Part shown: piece after piece, positions 47,295-57,419 of the stretch
Position numbering within the stretch: position 1 is the first letter of the stretch
How the letters are laid out: every line of letters starts with the position of its first letter
NCBI GenBank assembly: GCA_038147755.1
Contig: JAYQTS010000010.1
Location: 1-64,000 of the forward strand
Source of the DNA: UBA5951 sp012269555
GTDB taxonomy: Bacteria > Pseudomonadota > Alphaproteobacteria > Puniceispirillales > Puniceispirillaceae
Direction of reading: 5' to 3'
Length of the DNA: 64,000 bases
Notes under the pieces: generated by a model
The model's database searches: none
What the model saw: the letters and a program-made list of their open reading frames with translations, nothing else
Told to the model about the DNA's origin: nothing
Made by a program: the position numbers and the translations under genes

Positions 47295-48242
47295 TCAAGA
47301 GATTACGCGAGCCGAACGAGTTATTATGATAATACCAGCAACAATAATAAACGTAATGCCAATAACTTCGCTTAAACCAAGAACGGTTGACCATAATACC
47401 CAACCCCATAGTGCTGCAAAAACTAAAAACCCATACTCATAAACAGCCAATATGCTCGTATCTGTCATTTGATAGGCCTTTGTCATAAAAGCGAGAGCAA
47501 CTACAGTAAGAATAGCTTGAAGGGTAATCCACACTAAAAATTTAATGCTTACAGGTCGCCATCCTTCCAAGAAATAAAACATTTCTGAAGGATTGTTCTG
47601 TATTGTAGGGAAAAGCGATAAGGTAGTAGCAACAATGGCACCAATTATTCCAATTGCGCAAAGATACGCTAGCGTTAAACCAATCGCTGACTCTTCACTA
47701 CAAAAATGGCGCGTGCTAAGCACAGCCATCGCGTAGAACATTCCCCCGAGCAAAGGAATAATTTGTAATAAATTAAATTCAGAGAGCTCAGGTTTTAGTA
47801 AAACATAGACACCTATACTACCCAATATTACAGCCAAAATTCGAAAAACCCCTATACGTATTTTGAATATAATAACAGAAAATATTAACACAAATATAGG
47901 GGATGAAAAAAGTCCTGCACCTGCCTCAGCTACTGAAAGGAAAGATAGACCACCGAAATAACAAATCATTGCAGCACTAAGAAATATAGAACGCAACAAA
48001 ACAAATAATGGTTTTTTGGGTCGTATATCATATCTAAAAATAATTACTAACCCAATAATCAATAAGGTCGTTATGAAACTCCGGATTGCATGAAACTGCC
48101 AGATTCCCGTTTCGTCATTAATAAGCAAAACAAGATTATCAGACAAACCAAGCAGAAAAACCCCAATTAATATAAACGTGCCTGCTCTTACAGAGACAGG
48201 CAATTGATTTAACTTGCCTTTAAAAACGGATAATGAGTTCAA
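47295..48242 (-). CDS. EamA/DMT-family membrane transporter
   Basis: A 315-aa protein of ten hydrophobic segments arranged as two EamA repeats. The first repeat centres on RSIFLSAAMICYFGGLSFLSVAEAGAGLFSSPIF, the usual helix 3-4 region. Start is a TTG overlapping the stop of the DUF4864-like gene (TTGA). Substrate unknown; relatives export amino acids, metabolites or nucleobases. First of three DMT genes in 3.3 kb. Confidence 0.8.
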   Translation of the reverse strand: MNSLSVFKGKLNQLPVSVRAGTFILIGVFLLGLSDNLVLLINDETGIWQFHAIRSFITTLLIIGLVIIFRYDIRPKKPLFVLLRSIFLSAAMICYFGGLSFLSVAEAGAGLFSSPIFVLIFSVIIFKIRIGVFRILAVILGSIGVYVLLKPELSEFNLLQIIPLLGGMFYAMAVLSTRHFCSEESAIGLTLAYLCAIGIIGAIVATTLSLFPTIQNNPSEMFYFLEGWRPVSIKFLVWITLQAILTVVALAFMTKAYQMTDTSILAVYEYGFLVFAALWGWVLWSTVLGLSEVIGITFIIVAGIIIITRSARVIS

Positions 48243-48712
48243 CTAGCTCGACTCAATTGACGCGGAGATGACACCATTGTTGTCATCCAGAAACCTACTT
48301 GTTCCCCTGAAAGCACTTTTTCAACTGCCCAAAAATAATCATAAGAAATTCCATCACCTGTAATTATGGACACAACAAACTGACTCTCAATATCTGTTTC
48401 ATTGACCAACTTGATTGAATAGCTTTGAAGATTAAGAAGTGGTGAATAAGAGGGTGTTTCAAACAGCATCTTAAAACGCGCTAGAGGCCCTGTAGCTCGC
48501 TTATTATTGGGATGAGCAAACAACCAAACCTGTTCAATTCCCTGACCAGAAGCACCTGATTGCAAACCTAATAATTGTATCTCAACAACTTCCTGGGCGC
48601 TAAAGCCCTCATTGGGTGCTATAAGGTTTTCTGAAAAAGATTGTTTTGCTAATGTCATAGTTATAAGAAAAAATACCACCCACAAAAAAACTTTCTTAAT
48701 ATTGTTCATCAT
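48239..48712 (-). CDS. Exported DUF4864-like protein
   Basis: A 157-aa secreted or periplasmic protein with an N-terminal hydrophobic signal of about 27 residues (VFLWVVFFLITMTLAK, then QSFSEN). The mature part has the pattern VVEIQLLGLQS, then VWLFAHPNNKRATGPLARFKMLFETPSYSPLLN, which resembles the DUF4864 family. A related fold is seen in NTF2-like proteins. No function is known. It is translationally coupled to the DMT transporter that follows (4-base overlap). Confidence 0.7.
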   Translation of the reverse strand: MMNNIKKVFLWVVFFLITMTLAKQSFSENLIAPNEGFSAQEVVEIQLLGLQSGASGQGIEQVWLFAHPNNKRATGPLARFKMLFETPSYSPLLNLQSYSIKLVNETDIESQFVVSIITGDGISYDYFWAVEKVLSGEQVGFWMTTMVSSPRQLSRAS

Positions 48713-48754
48713 TAAATTATCTCACTAAAAAATATATTCTATACCATTTAATAT

Positions 48755-49648
48755 TTATTTTACTTTTTTGGTAAGACCCAGCCTTAAACCACAGACCACC
48801 AAAACAAAACCAATAATATGATAAATTTGCAATGGCTCCCCTAATATTAATATAGCTAGTATAACTGAAGCAATTGGTAACCAATAAAAAAATAAACCTG
48901 TGCGTGTTACTCCAAGCGTAACGACAGCAGAAGTATAAAACTTATACGCAAGTAAAGCAGGACAGATCACGATATAACTCAACCCGAGTATAGGACCTAT
49001 AGATAAATTCATCCGATAACCCGCTTGATATTCTAAAAATTGCAATGGAAACAATTCAATCGCTCCGATAATGAAAAGAACCCATAAAAAAGACCAGTGA
49101 TTAACTTCTTTAGGAGAAAAACGCAGGAGAAGTGAAAATAAACCATATATAATAATAGCAATAACCATTATTAAATCGCCAGAATTGAAAGTTAGATTAA
49201 GTAAATTCCCTAAATCTGCCTTAATCAAAACAACAAAGACTCCTATGGTAGCCACCATCATACCAAGCATTTGAATTCTAGTTATTCTTTCCCTAAAAAA
49301 GAGCCATTCAAAAAAACACAATATTATTGGAAGAGTGGTTTGTAACAAACCAACATTGCTCACAGTGGTATAATTTAATGCCCAATATTGAAGAGTATTG
49401 TATGCCCCTATTCCAGTTGTAGCGATCCAAAATACCGGCCATCTATTCGCCCAAATTAAAGGAAAATCTCTCTTGAGGGGAGGCCTAAAAATTATCAAAA
49501 TTAAAATAGAGGCAAAAACCCATCTCCAGAATGCGTGTTGCAAAGGAGGCAAATCATCTGCAAACATTCGTGCAGTAATAGAATTACCTGCCCAAAATGT
49601 CATGGTTAGTAATAAATAAATATAAGCAGTTTTATATGATACGCGCAT
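48755..49648 (-). CDS. EamA/DMT-family membrane transporter
   Basis: A 297-aa ten-span protein with two EamA repeats. The opening AYIYLLLTMTFWAGNSITAR and the LQYWALNYTTVSNVGLLQTTLPI segment are typical of the first repeat, and VTRTGLFFYWLPIASVILAILILGE of the second. It starts 12 bases after the third DMT gene ends and ends about 43 bases before the DUF4864-like gene. Substrate unknown. Confidence 0.82.
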   Translation of the reverse strand: MRVSYKTAYIYLLLTMTFWAGNSITARMFADDLPPLQHAFWRWVFASILILIIFRPPLKRDFPLIWANRWPVFWIATTGIGAYNTLQYWALNYTTVSNVGLLQTTLPIILCFFEWLFFRERITRIQMLGMMVATIGVFVVLIKADLGNLLNLTFNSGDLIMVIAIIIYGLFSLLLRFSPKEVNHWSFLWVLFIIGAIELFPLQFLEYQAGYRMNLSIGPILGLSYIVICPALLAYKFYTSAVVTLGVTRTGLFFYWLPIASVILAILILGEPLQIYHIIGFVLVVCGLRLGLTKKVK

Positions 49649-49659
49649 TTTCTATTTCT

Positions 49660-50549
49660 TTACAAAATAATTATCCACGAACTAAAAACAACTAAAATAG
49701 CACCTAACCAAGCTCCTAACACGGGCATTTTTTTTGTTTGAAACCAGACAAACGGTAGCATTAAAACAGGGCTTATGGCCACTAACATGGAAACCTTTGC
49801 TACCTGACCTGTTTCTAACGCTTTTAAAAATAAAGCAACCCCAAAACTTAGGCCAAAAAAACCATTTGCAACAATATGCCAGCCCACACTTAGTGGTGGG
49901 ATTTTCCATATCTTCGGTTTATCCTTTTCAAAAATTAACATTGCCCATAAGAACACTCCGGCTGCAACAACCCGTATCAGACTCGTTTGCAATGGGTCTG
50001 CCCCTGCTCCATGACTGGGCGTAAAAATAACACGCCAGCTGCTTGCCCAAGTGCTGCGAGCAAACCCGCAGAAACTCCTAACCAGAGAGGTGGTTTTGTA
50101 ACTTCCCAGTCATGAATATTCGTTTTTGGGCTTCCATAGACTACTGCCAGAGCGATTCCTAAAAATCCTATGACAATGGCAAATATAATCAAAAAAGTTA
50201 GTTCCTCATTTAGTATTAGCCAAGCAAGGAACGCCGCTAATGGTGCGTTTATAGCAAATAATACTCCTGTTCTCCGTGGTCCGATTCTTTCCATAGCGAT
50301 GAATAAAAAGAAGTCTCCTAGACCAATTCCAACAATACCCGATATTATAATCCATTTCCATTGACTGGATGCTAGTTCCCAATTATTTCCATTGAGCATT
50401 ATCATTACAACTAACAAGAGAGAAGCAACAATCATTCTCAATCTATTGAAATGAAGGGACCCATAATACAATGCTGGTTTATGTCCAAATAATTGTGATA
50501 AGACCCAACTAAAAGATGCAGCTAAAGCAAAAAATGCAGCGCTATCCAT
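49660..50549 (-). CDS. EamA/DMT-family membrane transporter (frameshifted here)
   Basis: Ten-span permease in two EamA repeats. The first frame ends after RPVMEQGQTHCKRV. The second half (LQTSLIRVVAAGVFLWAMLIF onward) is open in another frame. One extra C at 50001-50004 (G on the minus strand) gives RPVMEQGADPLQTSLIRVV and about 296 aa, a standard length with both repeats intact. Substrate unknown. Confidence 0.8.
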
Positions 50550-50728
50550 AATAAAAATATATAACCATGACTTTGTATATTTTCTTTGTGCTATTCATTT
50601 TTATATTAAAGTTGCTCAACTATTAAAATATTTGTTACGAAAGACTATGAGCACTTTATACACATAAAACAAAACCTTATTTATTTTTTTATCTAGAAAA
50701 AATATAAAATCTCTTTGTTTTGAGCGTT

Positions 50729-51259
50729 CTAATTTCTTGGAGCATGTTTTGCTAGAATGCGTTGCAATGTACGACGATGCATTTTGAGCCGTCTCGCTGT
50801 TTCGGATACATTTCTATTACATTGCTCAAAAATGCGTTGAATATGCTCCCATCTCACCCTGTCTGCTGACATAGGATCATCAGGCGGTGGTGGTAGAGGT
50901 TTTTCATAATCCACAAGTGCATTTTTAATTTGCTCAGCACTTGCCGGTTTCGGAAGATAGTCGATCGCCCCGACTTTCATAGCCGCTACCGCTGTTGCAA
51001 TGTTTCCAAATCCAGTAAGCATTATCGCCCTGCATTTGGGGTTGCTAGATGAGAGTTTTTTTACAATAGAAAGTCCACTTCCATCTGCTAATTTTAAATC
51101 AAGAACAGCGGTATCAAAGATTATTTTTTCAATTATTTCTTCTGCTTCTTCTATTGATGATACTGCTGTTACCTCAAATCCAAAAGACTCCATAGATTTT
51201 GATAGTCTTCTTAAAAGAATTTCATCATCATCTAAGATTAGTAATTTACCTAAGTTCAT
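50729..51259 (-). CDS. regA: Redox response regulator RegA/ActR/PrrA
   Basis: A 176-aa two-domain regulator. The receiver domain has the acidic pocket D10-D12 and phospho-acceptor D54 (VLDLKLADGSG), with T and K further on. The output is a Fis-type helix-turn-helix ending RRLKMHRRTLQRILAKHAPR, the near-invariant RegA/ActR DNA-recognition helix. The proline-rich linker PLPPPPDDP is also typical. It starts 5 bases after regB. In alphaproteobacteria RegA controls respiration, nitrogen, carbon and hydrogen genes in response to redox state. Confidence 0.95.
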   Translation of the reverse strand: MNLGKLLILDDDEILLRRLSKSMESFGFEVTAVSSIEEAEEIIEKIIFDTAVLDLKLADGSGLSIVKKLSSSNPKCRAIMLTGFGNIATAVAAMKVGAIDYLPKPASAEQIKNALVDYEKPLPPPPDDPMSADRVRWEHIQRIFEQCNRNVSETARRLKMHRRTLQRILAKHAPRN

Positions 51260-51264
51260 TTTTA

Positions 51265-52548
51265 TTACACCAAACTTTCAATAGGGATTTTAATTTTTAC
51301 CGATGCACCATTTGGCTTTCTATTTTGGAAAATAGTTGTCCCATTTAATTGTCTTATAAATGACTGAACCAAAAATAATCCAAGTCCCCTATGACCCTCT
51401 TGCCCTAAACGAGAGCTATTTTCTGGTTGCCCTATATTTGACAAAATGGAAGAAGGATATCCCATTCCATCATCTATCACATTTATATAAATCGATTCAT
51501 GATCCCATGAAATAACCAAAGTAATTTTTGTTTCTGCAAAATCATTTGCATTTTCAAGTATTGCCTCTAATGCATAACTTAGCTCAGGTATCTGAGCAAT
51601 TTCTGGCTGGTTTTTATCTGAACTATTTTCAACTTTCCATTCAATTTGAACCTTAAAAGAGGAGATTGTATTAGCAACCATTTTTTGAATAGCCAGTCCT
51701 AAAGGCATTAAAATATCAAGCTCTCTACTGGTTTTCATCGCGTCGGAGTCAAGTTCTGACAAAATAATCTGACATCGTTCAACTTCTGCTTTTAACAGCA
51801 ATAAATCCTCTTTCTGAATAGAGTTTAATTTTAGCTGTGTCATTAAATCATCGCTGATCAGCCTAATTGTTGTTAATGGTGAGCCAAGCTTATGAGCTGC
51901 TGCTGTTGCTAAAGATCCTAATGCAATAACTTGTCTCTCGGAAGCGAGCATCAACCTTGTCTGCCCAAGCATTTCAGATATTCTTTTACTTTTTTGTGCT
52001 AACCAAAAAACATAATAAGCCATAAAAATGGCAGATATCACTAATGCAATCCACAATCCAAATTGGTATAAGGGTGGAACCACGAACCCTTGATAAGACC
52101 ATGGTAATGGCAAATGATAAATGCTAAGAATACTAGCGCAAATTGTAACAATAATTACAAGGGTAATAGTTGAAAATACGTCTAAAATTGCTGCAGACAC
52201 AGCAACAGGTGCAAGAAATAATATTGAAAATGGATTTAGTAGCCCACCAGCAAAATATAACAGAGCCGCAAGTTGAGTAACATCAAATATTAAAACAAAA
52301 AGGACAGATAGTCGTGATAATTGTACTGCATTTTTATTTAGCCATGACTGCCACAGATTTAAAATTATGCCAATTGCAATAATAGTCAAAAGAGGAATTA
52401 ATGGAAGCAAAAACCCTAATGCAAAATGAACTATGAGTACAGTTGTTAATTGCCCTGAAAGAGCTATCCAACGAATGAAAATACTAACTCTTGGGTCAAT
52501 AAGACTGTATTCGGTTTCAAAAGCTGGTAGAAAATGACGGTCAATCAT
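51265..52548 (-). CDS. regB: Redox sensor histidine kinase RegB/ActS/PrrB
   Basis: A 427-aa membrane kinase with six N-terminal spans. The quinone-responsive motif GGLLNPF is at 101-107, phospho-accepting H219 in ATAAAHKLGSPL, and the redox-active cysteine C259 in VERCQIIL. This matches H225 and C265 of Rhodobacter RegB closely. N- and G-boxes (ILENANDFAE, DDGMGYP, GLGLFLVQSF) complete the kinase. Its ATG shares a base with the gyrB stop (TAATG), so it is coupled to gyrB. The senC gene usually between regB and regA is absent. Confidence 0.95.
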   Translation of the reverse strand: MIDRHFLPAFETEYSLIDPRVSIFIRWIALSGQLTTVLIVHFALGFLLPLIPLLTIIAIGIILNLWQSWLNKNAVQLSRLSVLFVLIFDVTQLAALLYFAGGLLNPFSILFLAPVAVSAAILDVFSTITLVIIVTICASILSIYHLPLPWSYQGFVVPPLYQFGLWIALVISAIFMAYYVFWLAQKSKRISEMLGQTRLMLASERQVIALGSLATAAAHKLGSPLTTIRLISDDLMTQLKLNSIQKEDLLLLKAEVERCQIILSELDSDAMKTSRELDILMPLGLAIQKMVANTISSFKVQIEWKVENSSDKNQPEIAQIPELSYALEAILENANDFAETKITLVISWDHESIYINVIDDGMGYPSSILSNIGQPENSSRLGQEGHRGLGLFLVQSFIRQLNGTTIFQNRKPNGASVKIKIPIESLV

Positions 52549-54976
52549 TAGATATCCAGATTAGACACTTTTAGAGCATTTTCCTGAATAAAATTTCTTC
52601 TTTCTTCAACAGCTTCACCCATCAAAGTTTGAAATGCATTATCGGCATCATCAAAATCACCAATCTGAACCTGAAGAAGGGTACGATTATCCGGGTCAAG
52701 CGTTGTCTCCCAAAGTTGGTCAGGATTCATCTCACCAAGCCCCTTATATCTTGCAATTTGAGCTCCCTTTTTACCCATCGATACAATATATTCACTCAAT
52801 TGACATGGTCCATTCATTTCAATATCTACATTTTGGTTAATAAACTTAACAGGTTTTTCAAACACTTCTTGCAATTCAGCTGTAAGTTTATCTAGTTCTC
52901 GCGCTTCAGCTGTATTCACCAGCCTAGAGTCAATTTTATGAACTTCTTTAATACCTCGCAGCATACGCTCAATTAGTAAGGCCGACCCTGATGCATCTTT
53001 GACAACGCTCGCCTGCCAACCTCTTTCTAACGCTGGCGTTAATTGGTCCAATCTTCGGGCTAGGTAAGATGCTGCATCCCCGTTATTAAGCATATTTTGA
53101 TTTAAAATGCCTATGATAGCTGCTTGCTCTAGCACATCTCTGTTTCCTACAATACGCATTAAAGCATCAATCAAACGCTGCGTTCTAGCGGCTTTACTTG
53201 CCAGAATTTGCAAATCCGTATTTTTTATCTGCATACCTGTTTCTGTTTGTAAAGTGGCCCCTTTTAAACCAGCCTCTATGAGGTATTCATCGAGAGCGCG
53301 CTGGTCTTTTAGATACACCTCAGACTGACCTCTTTTAGCTCTAAAAAGCGGTGGTTGTGCGATGTATAAGTAACCTGCATCGATAAGGGGTCTCATATGT
53401 CTAAAAAGAATGTTAACAAGAGTGTTCGTATGTGACTTCCGTCAACATCCGCATCGCTCATAATAATTATTTTGTGATAACGAGCTTTTTCAATATTGAT
53501 ATCTGCGTTTCCAACCCCAGCACCAATAGCGGTAATCAATGTGCCAATTTCATTAGAAGATAGCATTTTATCCATTCTAGCACGTTCAACGTTTAAGATT
53601 TTACCACGTAATGGCAAAATAGCTTGATTTCCTCTATCTCGGCCCTGTTTAGCAGAACCACCAGCAGAATCACCCTCCACTAAAAATAATTCTGCGAGAG
53701 AGGGATCTCGTTGCTGACAATCCGCTAGTTTTCCAGGGAGGCTTGCAATGTCTAATACTCCTTTTCTTCGAGTAAATTCTCTCGCTTTTCTAGCAGCTTC
53801 TCTCGCTGCTGCTGCCTCATAGGCTTTACTCACGATTTTTTTTGCTTCGGTAGGATTTTCTTCAAACCACTGACTGAGCAACTCACCCATACTGGCCTCA
53901 ACAATTGGCCTTACTTCTGATGATACTAGCTTATCTTTTGTTTGGGAGGAGAATTTAGGGTCAGGTACTTTTACTGAAATAATAGCCGTCAAACCTTCTC
54001 TAGCGTCTTCTCCTGTAAGCTGAACTTTTTCCTTTTTAGCAATTCCTGTTTGCACTGCATATTGATTTACTACGCGAGTTAGAGCTGCTCGAAAACCGGC
54101 AAGGTGGGTTCCACCATCTCTTTGGGGTATATTATTAGTGAAACAAAGTGTGTTTTCATAAAAGGAGTCCGTCCAAGCAAGTGCAAACTCTACAACAACA
54201 TCTTCTTTTTCAGTTTCCAGATGTAATGTATCGTGAAGAGCAGATTGTGAACGGTTTAACCAATCAACAAACGCTTTTAGACCTCCATCAAAATAAAATT
54301 CGCTTTTCTTTTCCTCTACATTTCTTCTATCTATAAGCTGGATTCGAACTCCAGAATTCAAGAATGCTAATTCACGTAATCTGCGCTCAAGCGTATTAAA
54401 ATCAAAATTGATATTTGAAAAAATCTCATCTGATGGCATGAATTTAATCTGAGTTCCTGCTTCTCCATTGGCAGGTCCCATTTCCTTCAACCGGTTTTCC
54501 GCTTCTCCTTTTCGAAAAACCATATGATGTTTTTTTTCGTTACGCCAAATTGTAAGTTCTAACCATTCTGATAGTGCATTTACAACAGACACCCCAACTC
54601 CGTGCAATCCACCTGATACTTTATAGGCATTATTGTCAAATTTTCCCCCAGCATGGAGTTGGGTCATAATTACTTCTGCTGCTGAAATGCCCTCTTCTGA
54701 GTGTATTTCAATTGGGATCCCGCGGCCGTTATCAGATACACTAACGGAACCGTCTCCATTTAATTGTACCTTTACAATATCACAGTGCCCTGCGAGAGCC
54801 TCATCAACAGCATTGTCAACGACCTCATAAACCATGTGATGCAAACCAGAGCCATCATCTGTGTCACCAATATACATACCAGGACGTTTGCGAACGGCAT
54901 CAAGACCTCGCAAAACTTTTATTGAGTCAGCACCATACTCCTCTTTATTAATTTGATCATTTTCCAATTCTGACAT
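52548..54976 (-). CDS. gyrB: DNA gyrase subunit B (frameshifted here)
   Basis: ATP-dependent type II topoisomerase subunit. The GHKL ATPase domain (EVVDNAVDEALAGHC, GRGIPIEIH, GGLHGVGVSVVNALS), TOPRIM with EGDSAGGSAKQGRDR and DADVDGSHIRTLLL, and the C-terminal KGLGEMNPDQLWETT are all present. The first frame stops at 53393-53395 right after LLLTFFLDI. The rest starts in another frame at RHMRPLIDAGYLYIAQPPLF. One extra A in the run 53403-53407 (T on the minus strand) gives LTFFFRHMRPL and about 809 aa, the usual length. An ATG overlaps the stop (ATGA), so a two-chain product is conceivable. Confidence 0.9.
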
Positions 54977-55009
54977 AACTTCTAAATCCTTGAATGCACT
55001 GTTGCTTCA

Positions 55010-56188
55010 CTAATAACTTATAATACCATCATTCACATAAAAATACTGTGCTTTTGATTTTAGAGAATCAAAACTATTTTCATCACTACCACTGTACCAA
55101 ACCTGCCCCGAAAAATTTTTGCATGCGTCAAATAGAGCATCTCTCCTCCATGGATCTAATAGTGCCGCTACATCGTCTAATAATAACAATGGTGGTTTTT
55201 CTAATCTAGTGGATTGCAAGTGTGCATGTGCTAAAATAAAAGTTATAAGAAGAGCTTTCTGTTCTCCTGTTGACGCTTCATTTGCAAACTGTTTCTTTTG
55301 ACTGTGAGTTACAAGCAAATCTGTAATATGCGGTCCCATGATTGAACTATTATTTGCTTCACGATTTTTCTTTGCATTTTGCTTTATGATATCCTCTATT
55401 TCAGACGCTGGAATCCGATTTAATAATTCAGTACCTCCTCCAACTAATTGAGCTGAGAATTTTGGAAATTCTGTTTGCATATTTTGTACAGTACGATTTA
55501 TATCCTCAATGAGAGCGTTACGGGTAGCCATAATAGCAACACCTGTCTCTGCTAATTGAGTTTCATTTAAACTATACCAAATAGGATCCTTAACCTCATT
55601 TGCTAACATTCGGTTTCGTTCACGATAGGATTTTAAAAATCGCAATAACCTACCAGAATGGGCTGGATCGAAAGAAATTGCTAACCTATCAATGAAAAGT
55701 CGTCTTGTTTTTGGACTATCTAAAAACAGTCCATCCATTTGAGGTGTAAGCCAGGAAATTGAACAAATTTTTGCAAGCATTTCTTGTGTTTCAGTCTCTT
55801 GATTAATTTTAACTATCCTACGATTACTCTCCTCAGATATTCCGGTGCCAATCTGCCAACACTTGTCATTTGTAATTAAATCCGCATAAACTGCCCATTT
55901 CCTTTGATTTTGCATGGGTTTATTTAAATCTTTGTATGAAAAATCATCTGTATTGGCACGCCTTAATCCTCGGCCTGGTGCTAGTAAAGAAATAGCCTCC
56001 ATTAAGTTTGTTTTACCAGTGCCATTCTTACCTATAAGAACAACTGGTTCATTTTGAATTTCAAAATTAACTTCTCTATAGTTACGAAAATTTAGTAAGC
56101 GAATTTTTCTAAGCCAGTGACTAATCCCTTTATCTATCATCTTTGAGTTGGATAGTGAAACACAGTACGCATTGGATGTTAAAGCCAT
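55010..56188 (-). CDS. recF: DNA recombination and replication repair protein RecF
   Basis: An SMC-like ATPase of up to 392 aa that loads RecA at gapped DNA. Walker A is IGKNGTGKTNLMEAISLL, preceded by LRKIRLLNFRNYREVN. STGEQKALL is the signature motif and PPLLLLDDVAALLD is Walker B with D-loop. An internal ATG at 56140 (MIDKGIS) is nearer to the family start than the ATG at 56188, so the N-terminus could be 16 residues shorter. It lies between dnaN and gyrB. Confidence 0.93.
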   Translation of the reverse strand: MALTSNAYCVSLSNSKMIDKGISHWLRKIRLLNFRNYREVNFEIQNEPVVLIGKNGTGKTNLMEAISLLAPGRGLRRANTDDFSYKDLNKPMQNQRKWAVYADLITNDKCWQIGTGISEESNRRIVKINQETETQEMLAKICSISWLTPQMDGLFLDSPKTRRLFIDRLAISFDPAHSGRLLRFLKSYRERNRMLANEVKDPIWYSLNETQLAETGVAIMATRNALIEDINRTVQNMQTEFPKFSAQLVGGGTELLNRIPASEIEDIIKQNAKKNREANNSSIMGPHITDLLVTHSQKKQFANEASTGEQKALLITFILAHAHLQSTRLEKPPLLLLDDVAALLDPWRRDALFDACKNFSGQVWYSGSDENSFDSLKSKAQYFYVNDGIISY

Positions 56189-56199
56189 AAAAATAGTTA

Positions 56200-57302
56200 C
56201 TACACTCTCATAGGCATCAAAACAAAAATGTTTGCTTCATCTTCAGGGTCACGAAGTAGACTTGGAGACCCTGAGTCAATAAGCTCTATTGCTATAGTTT
56301 CGCCCTTTATCTGAGTTAAAATGTCCATCAGATATTTAGCATTAAAACCAATATCAATAGAGTCTCCATCATAACTTATTTCAAGAGACTCGGTGGCGCT
56401 TGAAGCATCTGGATTAGTCGCGGATAATACCAGTTGATTATTTTCTATATTTAATTTTATAGCGCGTGACTTATCAGAGGCTATTGTTGACACACGATCC
56501 ACAGCTGCACTCAATAAATTTACACTTACAGATATTATCTTATCATTACCTTTCGGAATAACTCGCTTATACTCAGGAAAAGTTCCGTCAATCAATTTTG
56601 TTGTAAGCCTTACATCTCCAACGCTAAATTCAGCTCTAGTTTCTGACAATTTCACTTCTACTTCTTGTGGCTCATCATCCAAAAGTTTTCTTAGTTCTGA
56701 AACCGCTTTACGCGGTATTATTATCGCGGGCATACTTTCTGAGCCAGAGGGTGGCTTCATTTGTGATAATGCGAGCCTGTGACCGTCTGTTGCTACAGCA
56801 GTTAAATTTGTTGTGTCCGAGAAATGAAGATAAATTCCATTAAGATAATATCTAGTTTCTTCCATAGATACCGCAAACTTAGTTGTATCAATAAGATTTC
56901 TTAAATCTGGTGTTGTGATTGAAAAACTTACTGGCATGTCTGAGCTGTTTATTGCTGGAAAATCTTCTATTGGTAATGTCGGCAAATTAAAACTTGACCT
57001 ACCCGCGCTTATGTGTGCGTGACCATCTGCCACATGAAATTGAACCTCTGCACCTTCTGGTAATTTTTTACAATCTCAAATAATAGATGAGCAGGTATTG
57101 TTGTTGCGCCCTCACTCGAAATCGAACATGGAGTTGTAGTGATAATATCCATATCCATATCAGTCGCTGTAAGCGACAGTTTTTCAGATGCTGCATGCAA
57201 AACAACATTAGATAAAATAGGAATTGTATTCCGACGTTCAACCACAGAATTGATGTGACTTAATGGTCGCAGTAAATTCATTCGATCGATTGCTAATTTC
57301 AT
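56200..57302 (-). CDS. dnaN: DNA polymerase III beta clamp (frameshifted here)
   Basis: Sliding clamp of about 367 aa once repaired. From ATG 57302 (GGAGG upstream) it reads MKLAIDRMNLLRPLSHIN to FEIVKNYQ, then loses frame. The remaining frame has VADGHAHISAGRSSFNLPTL, the conserved IPRKAVSELRKLL, and ends in PMRV. One extra T at 57064-57069 (A on the minus strand) restores VKKLPEGAEVQFHVADG. The C-terminal pattern VLMPMRV is that of intact clamps. Both frame halves overlap by 25 bases, so two separate proteins are unlikely. Confidence 0.9.
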
Positions 57303-57419
57303 TTTTACCTCCACCAGAAGGAACAGGTGATTTTTCCTATTCTGACATACAAAATGTTGTATGCCAATCCTTTTAAGCAACAACATGTCGCAACTTTATC
57401 GAAGGTCAATAGCACTCAA

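Noticed and set aside
47295..50549. Three adjacent DMT transporter genes as a recent tandem duplication
   Set aside because: The three proteins look clearly different from each other by eye, with no long identical stretches, so a recent duplication is not supported.
53390..53410. Programmed -1 frameshifting as cause of the gyrB break
   Set aside because: The heptamer is imperfect, I see no obvious stimulatory structure, and the same kind of one-base loss occurs in many unrelated genes where no slippery site exists.
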